From positions 120,431 to 184,430 of the forward strand of contig JAIXQA010000075.1 of the NCBI GenBank assembly GCA_027485915.1: a DNA stretch of 64,000 nt. The letters are read 5' to 3'. This DNA is from Alphaproteobacteria bacterium (GTDB taxonomy: Bacteria > Pseudomonadota > Alphaproteobacteria > Caulobacterales > Aquidulcibacteraceae). A program made the position numbers and the translations under genes. This document shows positions 26,950-35,415 of the stretch, piece by piece. Under the pieces are notes generated by a model. It ran no database searches. It was not told where the DNA came from and saw only the letters and a list, made by a program, of their open reading frames with translations. How positions within the stretch are numbered: position 1 is the stretch's first letter; each line of letters opens with the position of its first letter.

Positions 26950-27044
26950 GGCTGGTCCAAGAGATTGCGTCTCATCGCATTTGGGTTCAAGCCCACCGAC
27001 TGTGAAGCTTTTGAAACTCTATACACCGAACTAGGCAAACACAC

Positions 27045-27920
27045 ATGACTTTCATTCCTTATGACGATCGCGACGGCTGGATCTGGATGGACGGCGAATT
27101 CAAACCTTGGCGCGAGGCGAAAGTACATGTCCTGACCCATGGTTTGCATTATGGCTCGTCGATCTTTGAAGGTGAGCGTGCTTATGATGGGCAAATTTTT
27201 GAAAGCCTGCGCCATACAGAGCGTTTGTTCCGTTCCGCTGAGATTTTGGGCATGAAGCCTGCTTTTACAGTGGCGGACATCGAAGCCGCTAAAGCCGAGG
27301 CGATGGCCCGCAATGGCTTTGAAAATTGCTATATCCGCCCTGTCATGTGGCGCGGCAGCGAGATGATGGGGGTTTCGGCCCAACAAAACACCATCCGGGC
27401 AGCCGTCGCCGTTTGGGAATGGGGCAATTATTTCGCCGATAAGATGAGTGGCATCCGCGTCACTCACGCAAAATGGCGCCGGCCCGACCCAAAGACTGCC
27501 CCCTGCGAGGCCAAGGCTGCAGGTCTTTATATGATCTGCACCGACTCAAAGCATGCCGCGGAGGCAGAGGGCTATGCAGATGCCTTGATGCTGGACTGGC
27601 GCGGCCATGTGGCTGAAGCCACAGGTGCCAATATCTTCTTCATTCAAGATGGGGCTATTCATACCCCTGTAGCGGATTGCTTCCTCAATGGCATTACCCG
27701 GCAGACGGTGATCCGTTTGGCCCGCGACAAAGGCTATGAAGTGGTTGAGCGTACGATTATGCCCGAAGAGCTCGGCAATTTCTCAGAGTGCTTCATAACG
27801 GGCACAGCCGCTGAAGTTACACCGGTGAAAGAGATTGCCGGCATTTATTATCAGCCAGGTCGTGTGTGTGAAGACATGGTCACGACCTATGACGCTTTGG
27901 TGCGCGGTAAACTCTCATAG
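27045..27920 (+). CDS. ilvE: Branched-chain-amino-acid aminotransferase
   Basis: PLP-dependent transfer of amino groups to the keto acids of Leu, Ile and Val. 291 aa class IV transaminase: GLHYGSSIFEGERAYDGQIF, RPVMWRGSEMMG, the Lys region CEAKAAGLYM, DALMLDWRGHVAEATGANIFF, and the late ECFITGTAAEVTPVKEI. ATG at 27045. The longer RP loop and the GLHYGSS opening match IlvE rather than D-amino acid transaminase. The next gene starts 8 bp after the stop. Confidence 0.93.
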   Translation: MTFIPYDDRDGWIWMDGEFKPWREAKVHVLTHGLHYGSSIFEGERAYDGQIFESLRHTERLFRSAEILGMKPAFTVADIEAAKAEAMARNGFENCYIRPVMWRGSEMMGVSAQQNTIRAAVAVWEWGNYFADKMSGIRVTHAKWRRPDPKTAPCEAKAAGLYMICTDSKHAAEAEGYADALMLDWRGHVAEATGANIFFIQDGAIHTPVADCFLNGITRQTVIRLARDKGYEVVERTIMPEELGNFSECFITGTAAEVTPVKEIAGIYYQPGRVCEDMVTTYDALVRGKLS

Positions 27921-27928
27921 GAGATGAC

Positions 27929-29155
27929 ATGAAAAAAGGTTTCTTGGCCCCGGCTCTGGGGATCGCGGCGCTCCTAATGGTTGGCGCGGGTGCGTTTGCC
28001 TATAGTGGCTTGGACAAAGAAACCAAAGGTGTCTTGGCGCAATTGCCGACCAATAAAGACGTTCTATTCTGGTCAATCCCACAACGCGATGCGGCGTTTC
28101 GTGCGATGGATCGCTTGGAATTCTTGGCGAAAAGCAACGTCGTTGACGCGGGTCCGACAGCATCGGAGCTGCTTGTTGGCGCGCCCTTAGTAATCCCCAA
28201 TATTGACTCTTATATGCAGAGCCAGCGCTCATCCGGCATTGTCATCATCCAAGATGGCAAAGTCCGGTTTGAGAAATATGGGTTAGGCTTTGATGCAGCC
28301 GGGCGTTGGACCAGCTTTTCTGTGGCAAAGTCCTTCACTTCTACCTTGGTTGGGGCAGCTATTCAGGACGGCTATATCAAGAGCCTGTCCGATAAAGTTT
28401 CAACTTATATTCCGGGCCTCAAAGGCTCAGCTTATGATGATGTGACGGTGGAGCAATTGCTCACCATGTCGTCGGGCGTGGCCTGGAATGAAGATTATGA
28501 AGATCCAAATTCCGACGTGGCAAAATTCAATAATGCTAAGCCTGATGCAGGCTTAGATGCCACCACAAGCTATATGCGCAAACTCCCGCGGGCGCATACG
28601 CCTGGTACCTATTGGAACTATAATACCGGTGAGACCAATTTGGTCGGCATTCTGGTGAGTTCGGCTACCAAGAAACCCCTTGCCACTTATCTGTCTGAAA
28701 AAATTTGGAAGCCTTTTGGCATGGAGCAAAAGGCAACTTGGATTTTAAACAACACGGGCCAAGAGATTGCAGGCTGTTGTTTGCAAATGGCCACGCGGGA
28801 CTATGCGCGAATGGGGTTGTTTGTCCTTGCTGGTGGTAAGATTGGCGATACTCAAGTTGTTCCTGCCGACTGGTTCGCTAAAGCGACCACGAAAAAAATG
28901 AGCTATGGCGAGCCGGGACGTGGTTATGGCTATCAATGGTGGACCTATGACGATGGCAGCGTCTCGGCGCAGGGTATTTTCGGGCAGGGCATCTTTATTG
29001 ATCCCAAGCGGAATCTGGTGATTGCGTCAAACGCCAATTGGACGCGGGCGACAGATGGCCCCGAAGGGGCTGCGCGCGAAGTCTTTTACAAGCAAGTCCA
29101 AAATTTGATTGATGCAGAGGCAGCTGCGCAAGCACCAACCAAGGCTACCAAGTAG
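27929..29155 (+). CDS. Serine hydrolase, class C beta-lactamase-like (copy 1)
   Basis: 408 aa with one N-terminal membrane anchor or signal (APALGIAALLMVGAGAFAYS). The SxxK pair is S131-V-A-K134 in WTSFSVAKSFTSTL; YNTGETN lies where YxN is expected. HxG-type KTG is not evident; the late FGQGIFIDPKRNLVI strand is in its place. Relatives include esterases, D-aminopeptidases and 6-aminohexanoate-type hydrolases, so beta-lactamase activity should not be assumed. RBS AGGAGATGAC. Overlaps the convergent Nudix gene by 11 bp. A paralogue lies at 62214. Confidence 0.88.
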   Translation: MKKGFLAPALGIAALLMVGAGAFAYSGLDKETKGVLAQLPTNKDVLFWSIPQRDAAFRAMDRLEFLAKSNVVDAGPTASELLVGAPLVIPNIDSYMQSQRSSGIVIIQDGKVRFEKYGLGFDAAGRWTSFSVAKSFTSTLVGAAIQDGYIKSLSDKVSTYIPGLKGSAYDDVTVEQLLTMSSGVAWNEDYEDPNSDVAKFNNAKPDAGLDATTSYMRKLPRAHTPGTYWNYNTGETNLVGILVSSATKKPLATYLSEKIWKPFGMEQKATWILNNTGQEIAGCCLQMATRDYARMGLFVLAGGKIGDTQVVPADWFAKATTKKMSYGEPGRGYGYQWWTYDDGSVSAQGIFGQGIFIDPKRNLVIASNANWTRATDGPEGAAREVFYKQVQNLIDAEAAAQAPTKATK

Positions 29156-29600
29156 GCAGCGTCGCGCCACCTTTTGCCTCCGCCAAACGCCGATGTGTGC
29201 TTGCCGTTGTGCCAAGGGGCAGATCAGCGAGTGGGAAAAAGCCATGCTCGGCGATTTCGTGAGCACGGTTCGTCGGCTCCAACGTCCAAGCACTCGCCCG
29301 ATACAGCAAAACATGATCGCCTTTAAAATGGGCGAAATTGGTATGGATGGACACAAGATGCAGGTCGTCTGGTAGGATTATCAGGCCAGCTTCTTCCTGG
29401 GCTTCTTTCATTGCCGCCTCCAAGGCATGCTCGCCCCGTTCGACCCCACCGCCGGGCAAGTGCCAGCCCGGCAAATAGGTGTGACGAACCAAGCAGACAC
29501 GGTCTTGGCCATCAATCGCAAGAATCCGCACACCAAGGGTTGCCCCGCGGGTCAAGCGGAACCAATTATGGATCACGGTTTTGCGCAAAAACTTTAGCAT
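29145..29600 (-). CDS. Nudix hydrolase
   Basis: 151 aa. The box is GGGVERGEHALEAAM then KEAQEEAGL. The first residue of the REUXEE core is Lys in place of Arg, a tolerated but less common change. Before it VRILAIDGQDRVCLVRHTYLPGWHLPGGG, and after it a HVLLYRASAWTLEPTNRAHEIAEHGFFPLADLP stretch, resemble Nudix proteins with broad or unknown substrates. ATG at 29600. Its 3' end overlaps the serine hydrolase gene by 11 bp on the other strand. Confidence 0.8.
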   Translation of the reverse strand: MLKFLRKTVIHNWFRLTRGATLGVRILAIDGQDRVCLVRHTYLPGWHLPGGGVERGEHALEAAMKEAQEEAGLIILPDDLHLVSIHTNFAHFKGDHVLLYRASAWTLEPTNRAHEIAEHGFFPLADLPLGTTASTHRRLAEAKGGATLPTW

Positions 29601-29677
29601 GAGGTCTTGTATAGGGTGACTTGGCGAGCCGTGCCAATGCCGCTAGAGAGACACGCAACGATAAAGGAGTTTCCATC

Positions 29678-29758
29678 ATGTATGCCCTTCTTGCTCTCGC
29701 ATTGGCCGTTGGTGCCATGGCATTGTTGAACCTGATTGAGTTCAAGCGTCTCGACTAG
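29678..29758 (+). CDS. 26-aa single-span membrane microprotein
   Basis: Too short for the ORF track. ATG at 29678 with the strong ribosome site AAAGGAGTTTCCATC, TAG at 29756-29758. The product is MYALLALALAVGAMALLN followed by LIEFKRLD: one hydrophobic helix of about 18 residues and a short charged C-terminus. Such a clean Shine-Dalgarno sequence at the right distance, with no overlapping gene, supports translation. Small proteins of this size often bind respiratory complexes or transporters; no function can be named. It sits alone between a divergent Nudix gene and a convergent kinase. Confidence 0.6.
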   Translation: MYALLALALAVGAMALLNLIEFKRLD

Positions 29759-29792
29759 TCACGGGCGCGCAGATTTAACCCTGCGGGCAATG

Positions 29793-31694
29793 TTAGGCAC
29801 TTGAAGCTGAAGGTACTTCGGCAATGGCAGCAGCAATTGAGGCCAAAGCCTCATTGAGTTCTGGTATTGAAATTGGCTTATTTAAAAAGGCATTCATACC
29901 TGCCGCCATGGCCGCTTCGCGTGTTTCCGGCCGCGCGTCTGCTGTCAAAGCGATGATTGGCATGGCAGGGAAATGCTCTGTTTGAATTTCCGCTTCCAGT
30001 TCCCGGATATGGCGCGTCGTCTCATAGCCATCCATGTTGGGCATATGCAGGTCCATCAAAATGGCGTCGAAGCGGGCTTTTTGGATGGTCTCTAGGCACA
30101 TGACACCATCGGCGACGATCACGCAGGAATGGCCCAATTGTTCGAGGATAACTGCGATAATCTTTTGATTGATCAGATTATCCTCAACCACCAATATGCT
30201 GAGTGAACGTGTCGGGTCGATTGCGCCAATTGGTTCGTCGAGATTGCTCGCCACCCGCTCCAGCGGCAGATAAAATTGCACTGCGCCATGCTGCGTCCCT
30301 CGCGTGGCAATTGTGACATCCCCGCCCATGGCCCGCGCCAATTTCCGCGCGAGCGGCAAATCAATACCATTGCTTTGGCTGATGGGATTGTCGGGCGTTT
30401 GAATGCTTGAAAATGGCTCAAACAGGCTGCGTGCTTCATGATTTGAATAGGGCGCGCCCATATCATGCAGAACCATCAGCGCCCCATGACCGTTTTCGCC
30501 AGCACTGAGGCGTAGCCTTATCGTGCCGGGGCCGCTTCGCTCAATGGCATGACGCAAAATAGCCTGCAAGGTTCGCAAAAATAGCTTCTCATCACCGAGA
30601 AAATTGGCTTGAGCCGCGCGGTCAATATCGACTTCTAGAGTGACCTTGCGAGAGTTGGCTCGCCCCCTTAGCGTTTCGCAGGCGGTCAGACACGTTTTTG
30701 CCAGCGGGAAAGAGGTGGTTCGCACATCGATCGTTCCGGACTCAATGCCCGATAGGTCAAGAGCTGAATCCACCAGCGACAAGAGTTGCTCACCTGCCAG
30801 TTCTGAGGCTTCAACCAGGTCGGATAATTCTGGCCTGATTGCTTGCTCTTTCAATAGGCGGGGCAGGGCCATCAGTGCATGAATGGGTGTGCGAAACTCA
30901 TGACTGAGGCCTGATACAAATCGGTTTTTCGCTTCAAGCCCGGCAAGAGCAGTCTTGCGCGCCTCGATCAATTCGCGCTCTTTGAGTTTTTGCTCGCTGA
31001 TGTCGAGGATTGTCCCAGCAAAGCGTAGGACAAGACCGTCGCTATCATGCACACTTGTGCCACTTACTGCGACCCAGCGTACGTCACCGGTTGGACGCAT
31101 GATCCGGAATTGGGCGTTATATGGCGTCCGCTCCCCAAAGGCTTTCGCGCAAGCAGCACGCACCACGGCCCGGTCTTCAGGGTAAATGAGGTCTTCAAAC
31201 ACAGAGATATAGGAGCGCGAATCGGTGTCGTGCAGACCCAGGATTTCCAGACAGGGGGGCGAAAAAAAGTGGGTGTTGGCGACACGATCATGGTCCCATA
31301 CCCCGATTCTGGCATGCCTCAGCGCGAGGGTGTACCGCTCAATCATCGTTTGCGAAGCGGACAAATCTTCGGTGGATTGAAGCGGTGTCTTGAGCATGAT
31401 TTGGACGGCTTGTTGGCCACGAAAATCAATGACGCGCTCTGTCACGTCCGCAAAAAACAGATCTCCATGGAGAGTCGAAAAATAAGCGAAGCGGCGCTCA
31501 GGATCATGTTGGGGCTGGACAAGGGCACCCAATAGAGCCGTTACATTGCGATAATCTGTGAACTCGCGGGTTGAGCCAAATCCGAATGCGGTGGCTGCGG
31601 CTTTGTTCGCATACAGAATTTCTTCACGGCAGCGCACCAAAATGCCGTTTGGTAGGTTGTATAAAATTTCATCAAGGGTACGCAAATAATCCAT
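29793..31694 (-). CDS. PAS-domain hybrid histidine kinase with degenerate ATP-binding domain
   Basis: 633 aa, no membrane helix. PAS 1 near residues 5-105, PAS 2/PAC around 120-235 (RIMRPTGDVRWVAVSGT). The dimerisation helix has SGLSHEFRTPIHALMALPRLL with H265. The C-terminal receiver (SILVVEDNLINQKI, Asp548 in FDAILMDLHMPNMDG, Lys606) is intact. The catalytic domain is not: the N-box reads ILRHAIERS where NLLxNAxK is expected, G1 is DMGAPYS for DxGxGI, and G2 is SNGIDLPLA for GxGLGLA. It may be a phosphatase, a scaffold or a pseudokinase. Upstream DNA (31700-31860) is AT-rich with no site I recognise. Confidence 0.88.
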   Translation of the reverse strand: MDYLRTLDEILYNLPNGILVRCREEILYANKAAATAFGFGSTREFTDYRNVTALLGALVQPQHDPERRFAYFSTLHGDLFFADVTERVIDFRGQQAVQIMLKTPLQSTEDLSASQTMIERYTLALRHARIGVWDHDRVANTHFFSPPCLEILGLHDTDSRSYISVFEDLIYPEDRAVVRAACAKAFGERTPYNAQFRIMRPTGDVRWVAVSGTSVHDSDGLVLRFAGTILDISEQKLKERELIEARKTALAGLEAKNRFVSGLSHEFRTPIHALMALPRLLKEQAIRPELSDLVEASELAGEQLLSLVDSALDLSGIESGTIDVRTTSFPLAKTCLTACETLRGRANSRKVTLEVDIDRAAQANFLGDEKLFLRTLQAILRHAIERSGPGTIRLRLSAGENGHGALMVLHDMGAPYSNHEARSLFEPFSSIQTPDNPISQSNGIDLPLARKLARAMGGDVTIATRGTQHGAVQFYLPLERVASNLDEPIGAIDPTRSLSILVVEDNLINQKIIAVILEQLGHSCVIVADGVMCLETIQKARFDAILMDLHMPNMDGYETTRHIRELEAEIQTEHFPAMPIIALTADARPETREAAMAAGMNAFLNKPISIPELNEALASIAAAIAEVPSASSA

Positions 31695-31865
31695 CGAGGC
31701 AGCCGGGTCAGAAACTCATATTTAAGATAATAATTTACTGTATATAACCTTTAAATCTTTGCCGAGCGATAAGAAAGTTAATCTTGCAGCGGCAAACGCC
31801 TCTGCAGATTCTGCATCAGGCCAGAGGGCTAGTCCTAAGAGCTAGGGTGCCCTAGTTTACCCCCC

Positions 31866-32633
31866 ATGACGATTTCCCCGAAAACAATTTTGGTAACCGG
31901 TGCAGGCCAGCGCCTTGGGCTCGCCATCGCTGAAAAGCTGGCAAGGGCCGGCCATACGGTGATATTCCACGCCAGCAATTCGATTGCCCAAGCCGATTCT
32001 GCTGTGACCCGACTACGTGCTGAGGGGGCGAAAGCCTTCGCGCTGCAGGCCGACCTATTGGTGGAAGCCGATGTCGCCAGCCTCATCTCTCGGGCGAGCA
32101 CCCTCGCAGGCAGCCCGATCACGGGGCTGATCAATAATGCATCTATCTTTGAAGGCGATGAAGCATCTGACTTTACGCGTGCCAGTTGGGATCGTCATTT
32201 TGATGTGCATGTGCGGGTGCCTTGTGAATTGGCACGCAATTTGGCGGCGGCCTTACCTGAGGGGCAAAGCGCGTCTATCGTCAATTTGATTGACCAACGC
32301 ATCTTCAAACTAACGCCGCAGTTTTTTACCTATACCTTATCAAAGGCCGCTTTGGCCACGGCCACCCATACATTGGCCCAAGCTTTGGCCCCACACGTGC
32401 GTGTCAATGGCGTCGCGCCTGGGCCCACCGCGCGCAATATCCGTCAGTCGGAAGAAGATTTTCAAAAACAAGTCGATGCCACGCTGTTAGGCATAGGTAG
32501 CCCGGTCCAAGCTGTGGTAGACGCAGTTTGCTTTCTCGTAAATGCTGAGGCTATTACGGGCCAAATTATGGCCGTTGATGGCGGCCAAAGTCTGATTTGG
32601 CGGACACCTGATGTCGATGGGATCAACGAATGA
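31866..32633 (+). CDS. SDR family oxidoreductase, pteridine/dihydromonapterin-reductase-like
   Basis: 255 aa classical short-chain dehydrogenase: TGAGQRLGLAIAEKLARAGH for the dinucleotide loop, NNASIFEGD for the NNAG motif, a Tyr-Thr-Leu-Ser-Lys catalytic stretch (YTLSKAALATATHTLA), and the C-terminal VDGGQSLIW. The NNASIF wording and the fusion-tight link to folB (4-bp overlap) suggest a pteridine or dihydrofolate reductase of the FolM/PTR1 type. Substrate not proven. Confidence 0.8.
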   Translation: MTISPKTILVTGAGQRLGLAIAEKLARAGHTVIFHASNSIAQADSAVTRLRAEGAKAFALQADLLVEADVASLISRASTLAGSPITGLINNASIFEGDEASDFTRASWDRHFDVHVRVPCELARNLAAALPEGQSASIVNLIDQRIFKLTPQFFTYTLSKAALATATHTLAQALAPHVRVNGVAPGPTARNIRQSEEDFQKQVDATLLGIGSPVQAVVDAVCFLVNAEAITGQIMAVDGGQSLIWRTPDVDGINE

Positions 32634-33115
32634 AATCTTCCGGCCCTTCTGAACTGGGCGTTGTGATGCGGCCCGGCGGCATGATCCGCCGTCCCGCCAA
32701 GCCACCTGCAAAGCCGTTTTCCAGCCAAGCCAAGCCGGATGTCGCGGCACCGACCCGCGCCGTCTCTACTAAGATTTTTGTCAAAGGCTTGATGGTGGAG
32801 GCTGAGTGCGGCGTCTATGCGCATGAAAAGGGGCGGCGGCGTCCCTTGGTGGTCGATTTGGAAGTACAGGTCGGGTCTTCGGTGCGGGCTGGCAGTGATG
32901 AATTGGCCGAAACCGTCGATTATGACAGCTTGGTCGCCCATGTGCGCACTGTCGCAGCTGGAGAGCATTTGCATCTGATCGAAACCTTTGCCGAGAAAGT
33001 CTGCGAAGCCGTCCTCACTGATGCGCGGATTTTAAGTGTCCGGCTGCGGGTGGAAAAGCCCGGTGCCGTGCCCGGGGCTGCGTGCTCGGGCGTTGAGCTT
33101 GAGCGGACACGCTAA
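32630..33115 (+). CDS. folB: Dihydroneopterin aldolase
   Basis: 161 aa. The aldolase core starts at about residue 47: IFVKGLMVEAECGVYAHEKGRRRPLVVDLEV, then ETVDYDSLVAHV, HLIETFAEKVCEAVL and VEKPGAV. It converts 7,8-dihydroneopterin to 6-hydroxymethyl-dihydropterin in folate synthesis. The first 45 residues are a Pro/Lys-rich leader not seen in most family members; a later start is possible but no better ribosome site stands out. Overlaps the SDR stop as ATGA. Confidence 0.9.
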   Translation: MKSSGPSELGVVMRPGGMIRRPAKPPAKPFSSQAKPDVAAPTRAVSTKIFVKGLMVEAECGVYAHEKGRRRPLVVDLEVQVGSSVRAGSDELAETVDYDSLVAHVRTVAAGEHLHLIETFAEKVCEAVLTDARILSVRLRVEKPGAVPGAACSGVELERTR

Positions 33116-33119
33116 GCCC

Positions 33120-34013
33120 ATGTCTGGCCTGCCTCCCCAGGAAGCGGCGGCGCATAGGGCAGACTTGGTTATTTCTATCGAGCAGGCCCGCGCCATTCCG
33201 TGGCCAGACGCACGTTCCCACAAGCATAGCCGCGGCAGGCTTGCCGTCATCTGTGGCGGCAGGTTGCAAACCGGGGCCGCGCGCCTTGCGGCGGCGGCCG
33301 GCCATCGTATCGGGGCAGGGTGGGTCAGTCTGATAGCTGCAGCCGACGCTGCGACCATTCTGGCCTGCCATGAGACAGAGCGTTTGATTGTTGAGCGCGC
33401 AGCCCTCCAAAGCCTGTCGGGCCTGTGTGCGCATTTTGATGCGGCGATGATGGGTCCTGCATTCGGGCTGACGACCACGCAAGCCGACGATGTTTTAGAC
33501 ATGGTGCAGGGCTTTCCAAGGCCCTTGGTGCTGGATGCCGACGCCTTGACCTTGATGGCAGAGGGAGGTCGTGATGGTCCTTTATGGCAAGCCGTGCAAG
33601 CCCGCACTGCCGCAACCATTCTGACACCCCATAGCGGCGAATTTACCCGCCTTGCCGGCCCTTTTGATCCTGAGGAGAAGGCAGGGGCGACCCTGGCACT
33701 TTCCGGTGAGCTTGGCACAATCGTGGTGCACAAAGGGGCTGAAACATGGGTCGCGTCCCCTGATGGACGCTTGGCGTCGTCAGACTTGGCCACCCCTTTT
33801 TGTGCAAGCGCTGGAACAGGCGATGTGCTTGCTGGCCTGGTCGCAGGCCTCTTGGCGCAATCCATGCCCGCCTTTGAAGCAGCCTGTGCCGCCGTCTGGA
33901 TCCACGCGACCGCCGCCAATCGCGTCGGCCCCGGCCTCATTGCCAGCGATTTGATCGCGGCTTTGCCCGCCGTGCTGAACGACCTTGTGCCAGAGGGTTT
34001 GCGGGCGCGGTGA
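33120..34013 (+). CDS. nnrD: ADP-dependent NAD(P)H-hydrate dehydratase (stand-alone NnrD)
   Basis: 297 aa from the ATG at 33120, four bases after the folB stop. Ribokinase-like fold: GRLAVICGGRLQTGAARLAAAAGHRIGAGWVSL, LDADALTLM, TPHSGEFTRL, VVHKGAETWVASPDG and the anion hole AGTGDVLAGLVAGLLAQ. It repairs hydrated NADH/NADPH using ADP. In many bacteria it is fused to the NAXE epimerase; here the epimerase half is absent and should be elsewhere. The 3' end is followed at once by the repeat stretch at 34 kb. Confidence 0.9.
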   Translation: MSGLPPQEAAAHRADLVISIEQARAIPWPDARSHKHSRGRLAVICGGRLQTGAARLAAAAGHRIGAGWVSLIAAADAATILACHETERLIVERAALQSLSGLCAHFDAAMMGPAFGLTTTQADDVLDMVQGFPRPLVLDADALTLMAEGGRDGPLWQAVQARTAATILTPHSGEFTRLAGPFDPEEKAGATLALSGELGTIVVHKGAETWVASPDGRLASSDLATPFCASAGTGDVLAGLVAGLLAQSMPAFEAACAAVWIHATAANRVGPGLIASDLIAALPAVLNDLVPEGLRAR

Positions 34014-34523
34014 AGGGGCGCTTAGCCGCATAATTTGTTATCCCGGACGGCGTAAGCGGAGTCGCGGACCTCCTGCCGGAAAGTCCCATGGGAACCCCGA
34101 TCTCTACGTCGTTCGGGCGGGGATGAAATTGTTGGGGGAAAGACCCCTTTAGTCCCTTCGGGACACATTGGCGTATACGCCGATACCCCGTGAAACGGGG
34201 ACGAGGCACGTGGCAGCAGTTTGGACACGCCGCTTCCCCACTTGTGAGGTCTCGACGCATGCGCCGATGTCCGCCGAAGGCGGTGAAGGGGTGTTGCAGA
34301 AAGCCTAGAAGCGTTCCTGCGACTTCTGGGTCGTCCGTCATGATCCATTTTTGGTGAAACAGGGCTTCCACCAAAATGGGTCTAAACAAGAAAAGCCCCT
34401 TCAATCCGCTTCGAATATCGTGAGCGGGCGATTGGTCGCGTCAAATCGCCCACGAACAATCGAGTTTGGCCTCATGCGCAGGCAGGGCTTGCACCAGAAC
34501 CTTCCAGATATAAAAAGCCACCC
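34014..34523. repeat. Gene-free stretch built of modular intergenic repeats
   Basis: About 510 bp with no credible gene. It holds: a block starting ATCCCGGACGGCGTAAGC and ending CTCCTGCCGGAAAGTCCC (34040-34087), matched near 63790; small hairpins GTCCCTTCGGGAC (34153), CCCCGTGAAACGGGG (34186) and CCGCCGAAGGCGG (34270); the hairpin CCATTTTTGGTG/CACCAAAATGG (34345-34379); and a tail CCGCTTCGAATATCGTGAGC (34406-34444). The hairpin and tail recur at 63.7 and 63.9 kb. No open frame here looks translated. Confidence 0.8.
34345..34379. repeat. Hairpin repeat, copy at 34 kb
   Basis: CCATTTTTGGTGAAACAGGGCTTCCACCAAAATGG: arms pair except for one extra T and a short mismatch. A near-identical copy with perfect arms is at 63728-63761, and both are followed by GTCTA. 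Confidence 0.8.
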
Positions 34524-35336
34524 TTACTCCGCCAATCGCCCGTCCTTGATCGCCTTGGCGCTGAACTTAAACAACAGCTCGCTGGAAGCTTCTGGGATTT
34601 GCTTCTCGAGTTTGGGGCAGGCGAGTTGGTGCAGGACGTGGCTAATGATGGCGAGGCGGGCGTGCTTTTTGGAATCGGCCCGGATGCAATACCAAGGTGT
34701 GCGGGCAGTATGGGTGGCTTTGAGCATTTCATCGCGCGCGGCGCTATATTCATCCCACTTTTCCTGTGCGACTGCATCCAGCGGGCTGATTTTGAGGCGA
34801 GCGAGGGGGTCGGTGCGGCGTTCTTCTAGCCGACGGGCTTGTTCTTCGCGGCTGATATCCAGCCACAGCTTGATGATATGGGTGCCCGATTCACTCAACA
34901 TGGTTTCAAACGGCACGACGTCGCGTAAAAAATCAGCATGTTCTTCCGGCGTACAAAAGCCCATGACAGGCTCCACGCCGCCCCGATTATACCAAGAGCG
35001 GTTAAAGATCACGACTTCGCCGGCGGCTGGTAAATGGGCGGCATAGCGTTGGAAATGCCATTGGGTTTTTTCGCGGTCGGACGGCTTGGGAAGCGCGACA
35101 ACACGGGTGGAGCGCGCACTCATATGCTCAACCATGCGCTTGATCGTGCCATCCTTGCCTGCCGCATCGCGGCCTTCAAAGATGATGAGAACTTTTGCAC
35201 CCGTCTCCATCAACCATTGCTGGGTGGTGACGAGGGCGACTTGGAGAGGCTCGAGCCGTTCAAGGAATTCGGCATCGGACATTTTCGATCTGGTCGGGTC
35301 GCTTGCAGCTTTTGAAGACTTCTTGTCGTTGGCCAT
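34524..35336 (-). CDS. ppk2: Polyphosphate kinase 2 family protein
   Basis: 270 aa from the ATG at 35336, which follows CCGGAGGAAGCAAG, a strong ribosome site; the track start 13 codons earlier has none. PPK2 motifs: Walker A FEGRDAAGKDGTIKRMVEHMSARSTRVVALPKPSD, then WHFQRYAAHLPAAGEVVIFNRSWYNRGGVEPVM (most have RAGVE), LWLDISREEQARRLEERRTDPLARLKISPLD. It moves phosphate between polyphosphate and nucleotides. A single-domain form. Its stop lies within the repeat-rich border near 34.5 kb. Confidence 0.92.
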   Translation of the reverse strand: MANDKKSSKAASDPTRSKMSDAEFLERLEPLQVALVTTQQWLMETGAKVLIIFEGRDAAGKDGTIKRMVEHMSARSTRVVALPKPSDREKTQWHFQRYAAHLPAAGEVVIFNRSWYNRGGVEPVMGFCTPEEHADFLRDVVPFETMLSESGTHIIKLWLDISREEQARRLEERRTDPLARLKISPLDAVAQEKWDEYSAARDEMLKATHTARTPWYCIRADSKKHARLAIISHVLHQLACPKLEKQIPEASSELLFKFSAKAIKDGRLAE

Positions 35337-35415
35337 CTTGCTTCCTCCGGCATAAGCTTGAAGTGTGCGCATCACCTGTCGCCCCGCGCAAGGGGTCTAG
35401 CCAAATGAGTGAAAG

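Noticed and set aside
27929-29155. Antibiotic resistance beta-lactamase
   Set aside because: The KTG-type motif is absent and the layout is of esterase/peptidase-like serine hydrolases, so resistance should not be claimed.
34022-34404. ORFs of 108 and 155 aa in the 34-kb repeat stretch
   Set aside because: Basic, hairpin-encoded, without ribosome sites or family words; they follow the repeat modules.
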